Shown here: positions 4,727 to 5,416 of the stretch, one piece after another
Layout: every line of letters starts with the position of its first letter
Position numbering within the stretch: the stretch's first letter is position 1
NCBI GenBank assembly: GCA_044865965.1
Contig: JBIOTP010000425.1
Location: 1-5,416, forward strand
Direction: 5' to 3'
DNA length: 5,416 nucleotides
Source of the DNA: Solirubrobacter sp044865965
GTDB taxonomy: Bacteria > Actinomycetota > Thermoleophilia > Solirubrobacterales > Solirubrobacteraceae
Program-made: the position numbers and the translations under genes
Notes under the pieces: model-generated
Told to the model about the DNA's origin: nothing
Databases searched by the model: none
The model's input: only the letters and a program-made list of their open reading frames with translations

Positions 4727-5416
4727 ATGGCCATCGGGGACAAGGACACCGCGTCCGATCTGTCGGTGGCGCCGGTCGTCGGCCCCGACGACCCGCGCCG
4801 GTTCACCGACTCGGGCATCGAAGTCAAGACGCTCTACACGGGCGACGACCTGCCCGCCGACCTCGACCTCGGCCAACCGGGGGAACATCCGTTCACGCGC
4901 GGGATCCACGCAGAGATGTACCGCAAGCGGCCGTGGACGATCCGCCAGTACGCCGGCTACGCGTCGGCGAAGGAGTCCAACGAGCGCTACCGCTATCTGC
5001 TGGAGCACGGGTCCACCGGCCTCTCGATGGCATTCGACCTGCCGACCCAGCTCGGCCTGGACTCCGACGACCCGCGCTCGCTCGGCGAGGTCGGCCGCAC
5101 GGGCGTGGCGATCGACACGCTCGACGACATGCGCACGGCGTTCGACTCGATCCCGCTCGACGAGGTCTCGACGTCGATGACGATCAACGCCCCCGCCTCG
5201 GTGCTGCTGCTGCTCTACGAGCTGGTGGCCGAGGAGCAGGGCGTCGCGAGCGAGGACCTGCGCGGGACCGTGCAGAACGACATCCTCAGGGAGTACATCG
5301 CCCGCGGGAACTTCATCTACCCGCCCGAGCCGTCGATGCGCCTGACCACCGACCTGTTCGCCTACTGCCGCGAGCGGATCCCGAAGTGGAACACCTGCTC
5401 GATCTCCGGCTACCAC
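4727..5416 (+). CDS. Methylmalonyl-CoA mutase large subunit, N-terminal part (3' end beyond the window)
   Basis: This adenosylcobalamin-dependent isomerase interconverts (R)-methylmalonyl-CoA and succinyl-CoA, linking propionyl-CoA metabolism to the TCA cycle. The 230 codons present cover the N-terminal segment and the first part of the TIM-barrel substrate domain, and the frame is still open at the right edge. Family landmarks are FTRGIHAEMYRKRPWTIRQY (56-75), GLSMAFDLPTQLG (98-110), DSDDPRSLGEVGRTGVAIDT (112-131), TSMTINAPA (149-157), GTVQNDILREYIARG (180-194), YPPEPSMR (198-205) and SISGYH (225-230). Tyr75 and Arg193 are 118 residues apart, exactly like Tyr89 and Arg207 of the Propionibacterium enzyme. 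This favours methylmalonyl-CoA over isobutyryl- or hydroxyisobutyryl-CoA as substrate. The last residue, His230, corresponds to catalytic His244. The sequence style resembles large chains that pair with a separate B12-binding subunit, but the C-terminus needed to decide this is missing. ATG 4727 is the only reasonable start and appears leaderless. Confidence 0.93.
   Translation, partial: MAIGDKDTASDLSVAPVVGPDDPRRFTDSGIEVKTLYTGDDLPADLDLGQPGEHPFTRGIHAEMYRKRPWTIRQYAGYASAKESNERYRYLLEHGSTGLSMAFDLPTQLGLDSDDPRSLGEVGRTGVAIDTLDDMRTAFDSIPLDEVSTSMTINAPASVLLLLYELVAEEQGVASEDLRGTVQNDILREYIARGNFIYPPEPSMRLTTDLFAYCRERIPKWNTCSISGYH

Noticed and set aside
2796..5180. 794-codon + strand open frame crossing the deacetylase, selA and the mutase start
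   Set aside because: It is low-complexity Arg/Pro/Ala-rich sequence without motifs, runs antisense to two clear genes and out of frame with the mutase. It is a compositional shadow.

Overview
The window is a gene-dense stretch of a very GC-rich bacterial chromosome, with G or C at nearly every third codon position. This and the protein types suggest a high-GC Actinomycetota. Thermoleophilia/Solirubrobacterales would fit, but that placement is an inference from composition and protein flavour, not a proven identity. No mobile element, CRISPR array, rRNA or tRNA gene was found.

Layout, left to right. (1) Positions 1-761, + strand: a class I SAM-dependent methyltransferase whose reading frame stays open to the left edge, so its N-terminus is probably cut off. 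(2) Positions 762-865: a 104-base gap with a strong Shine-Dalgarno sequence (AAGGAG). It is placed for a 16-residue proline-rich mini-ORF that overlaps the start of the next gene. (3) Positions 866-2524, + strand: a complete acetolactate (acetohydroxyacid) synthase large subunit of the E. coli IlvB/IlvG type. No small subunit lies next to it, and two active-site positions are unusual (GEG for GDG, and Gln where most homologues have Trp). (4) Positions 2451-3350, - strand: a probable lipoprotein polysaccharide deacetylase (NodB/CE4), overlapping the synthase tail-to-tail by 74 bases. (5) Positions 3381-4691, - strand: selA, selenocysteine synthase, directly upstream of the deacetylase and probably cotranscribed with it. 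(6) Positions 4727-5416, + strand: the N-terminal 230 codons of a methylmalonyl-CoA mutase large subunit, running off the right edge and divergent from selA.

Functionally this is mostly a housekeeping neighbourhood: branched-chain amino acid synthesis, selenoprotein synthesis, B12-dependent propionate/methylmalonate metabolism, and envelope glycan modification. I do not see a new multi-gene system. The points worth a second look are regulatory and structural: the mini-ORF in front of the synthase, the altered active-site residues of that synthase, the antisense gene overlap, and the 35-base selA/mutase divergent interval. That interval carries a helically phased repeat and what look like two near-leaderless promoters.
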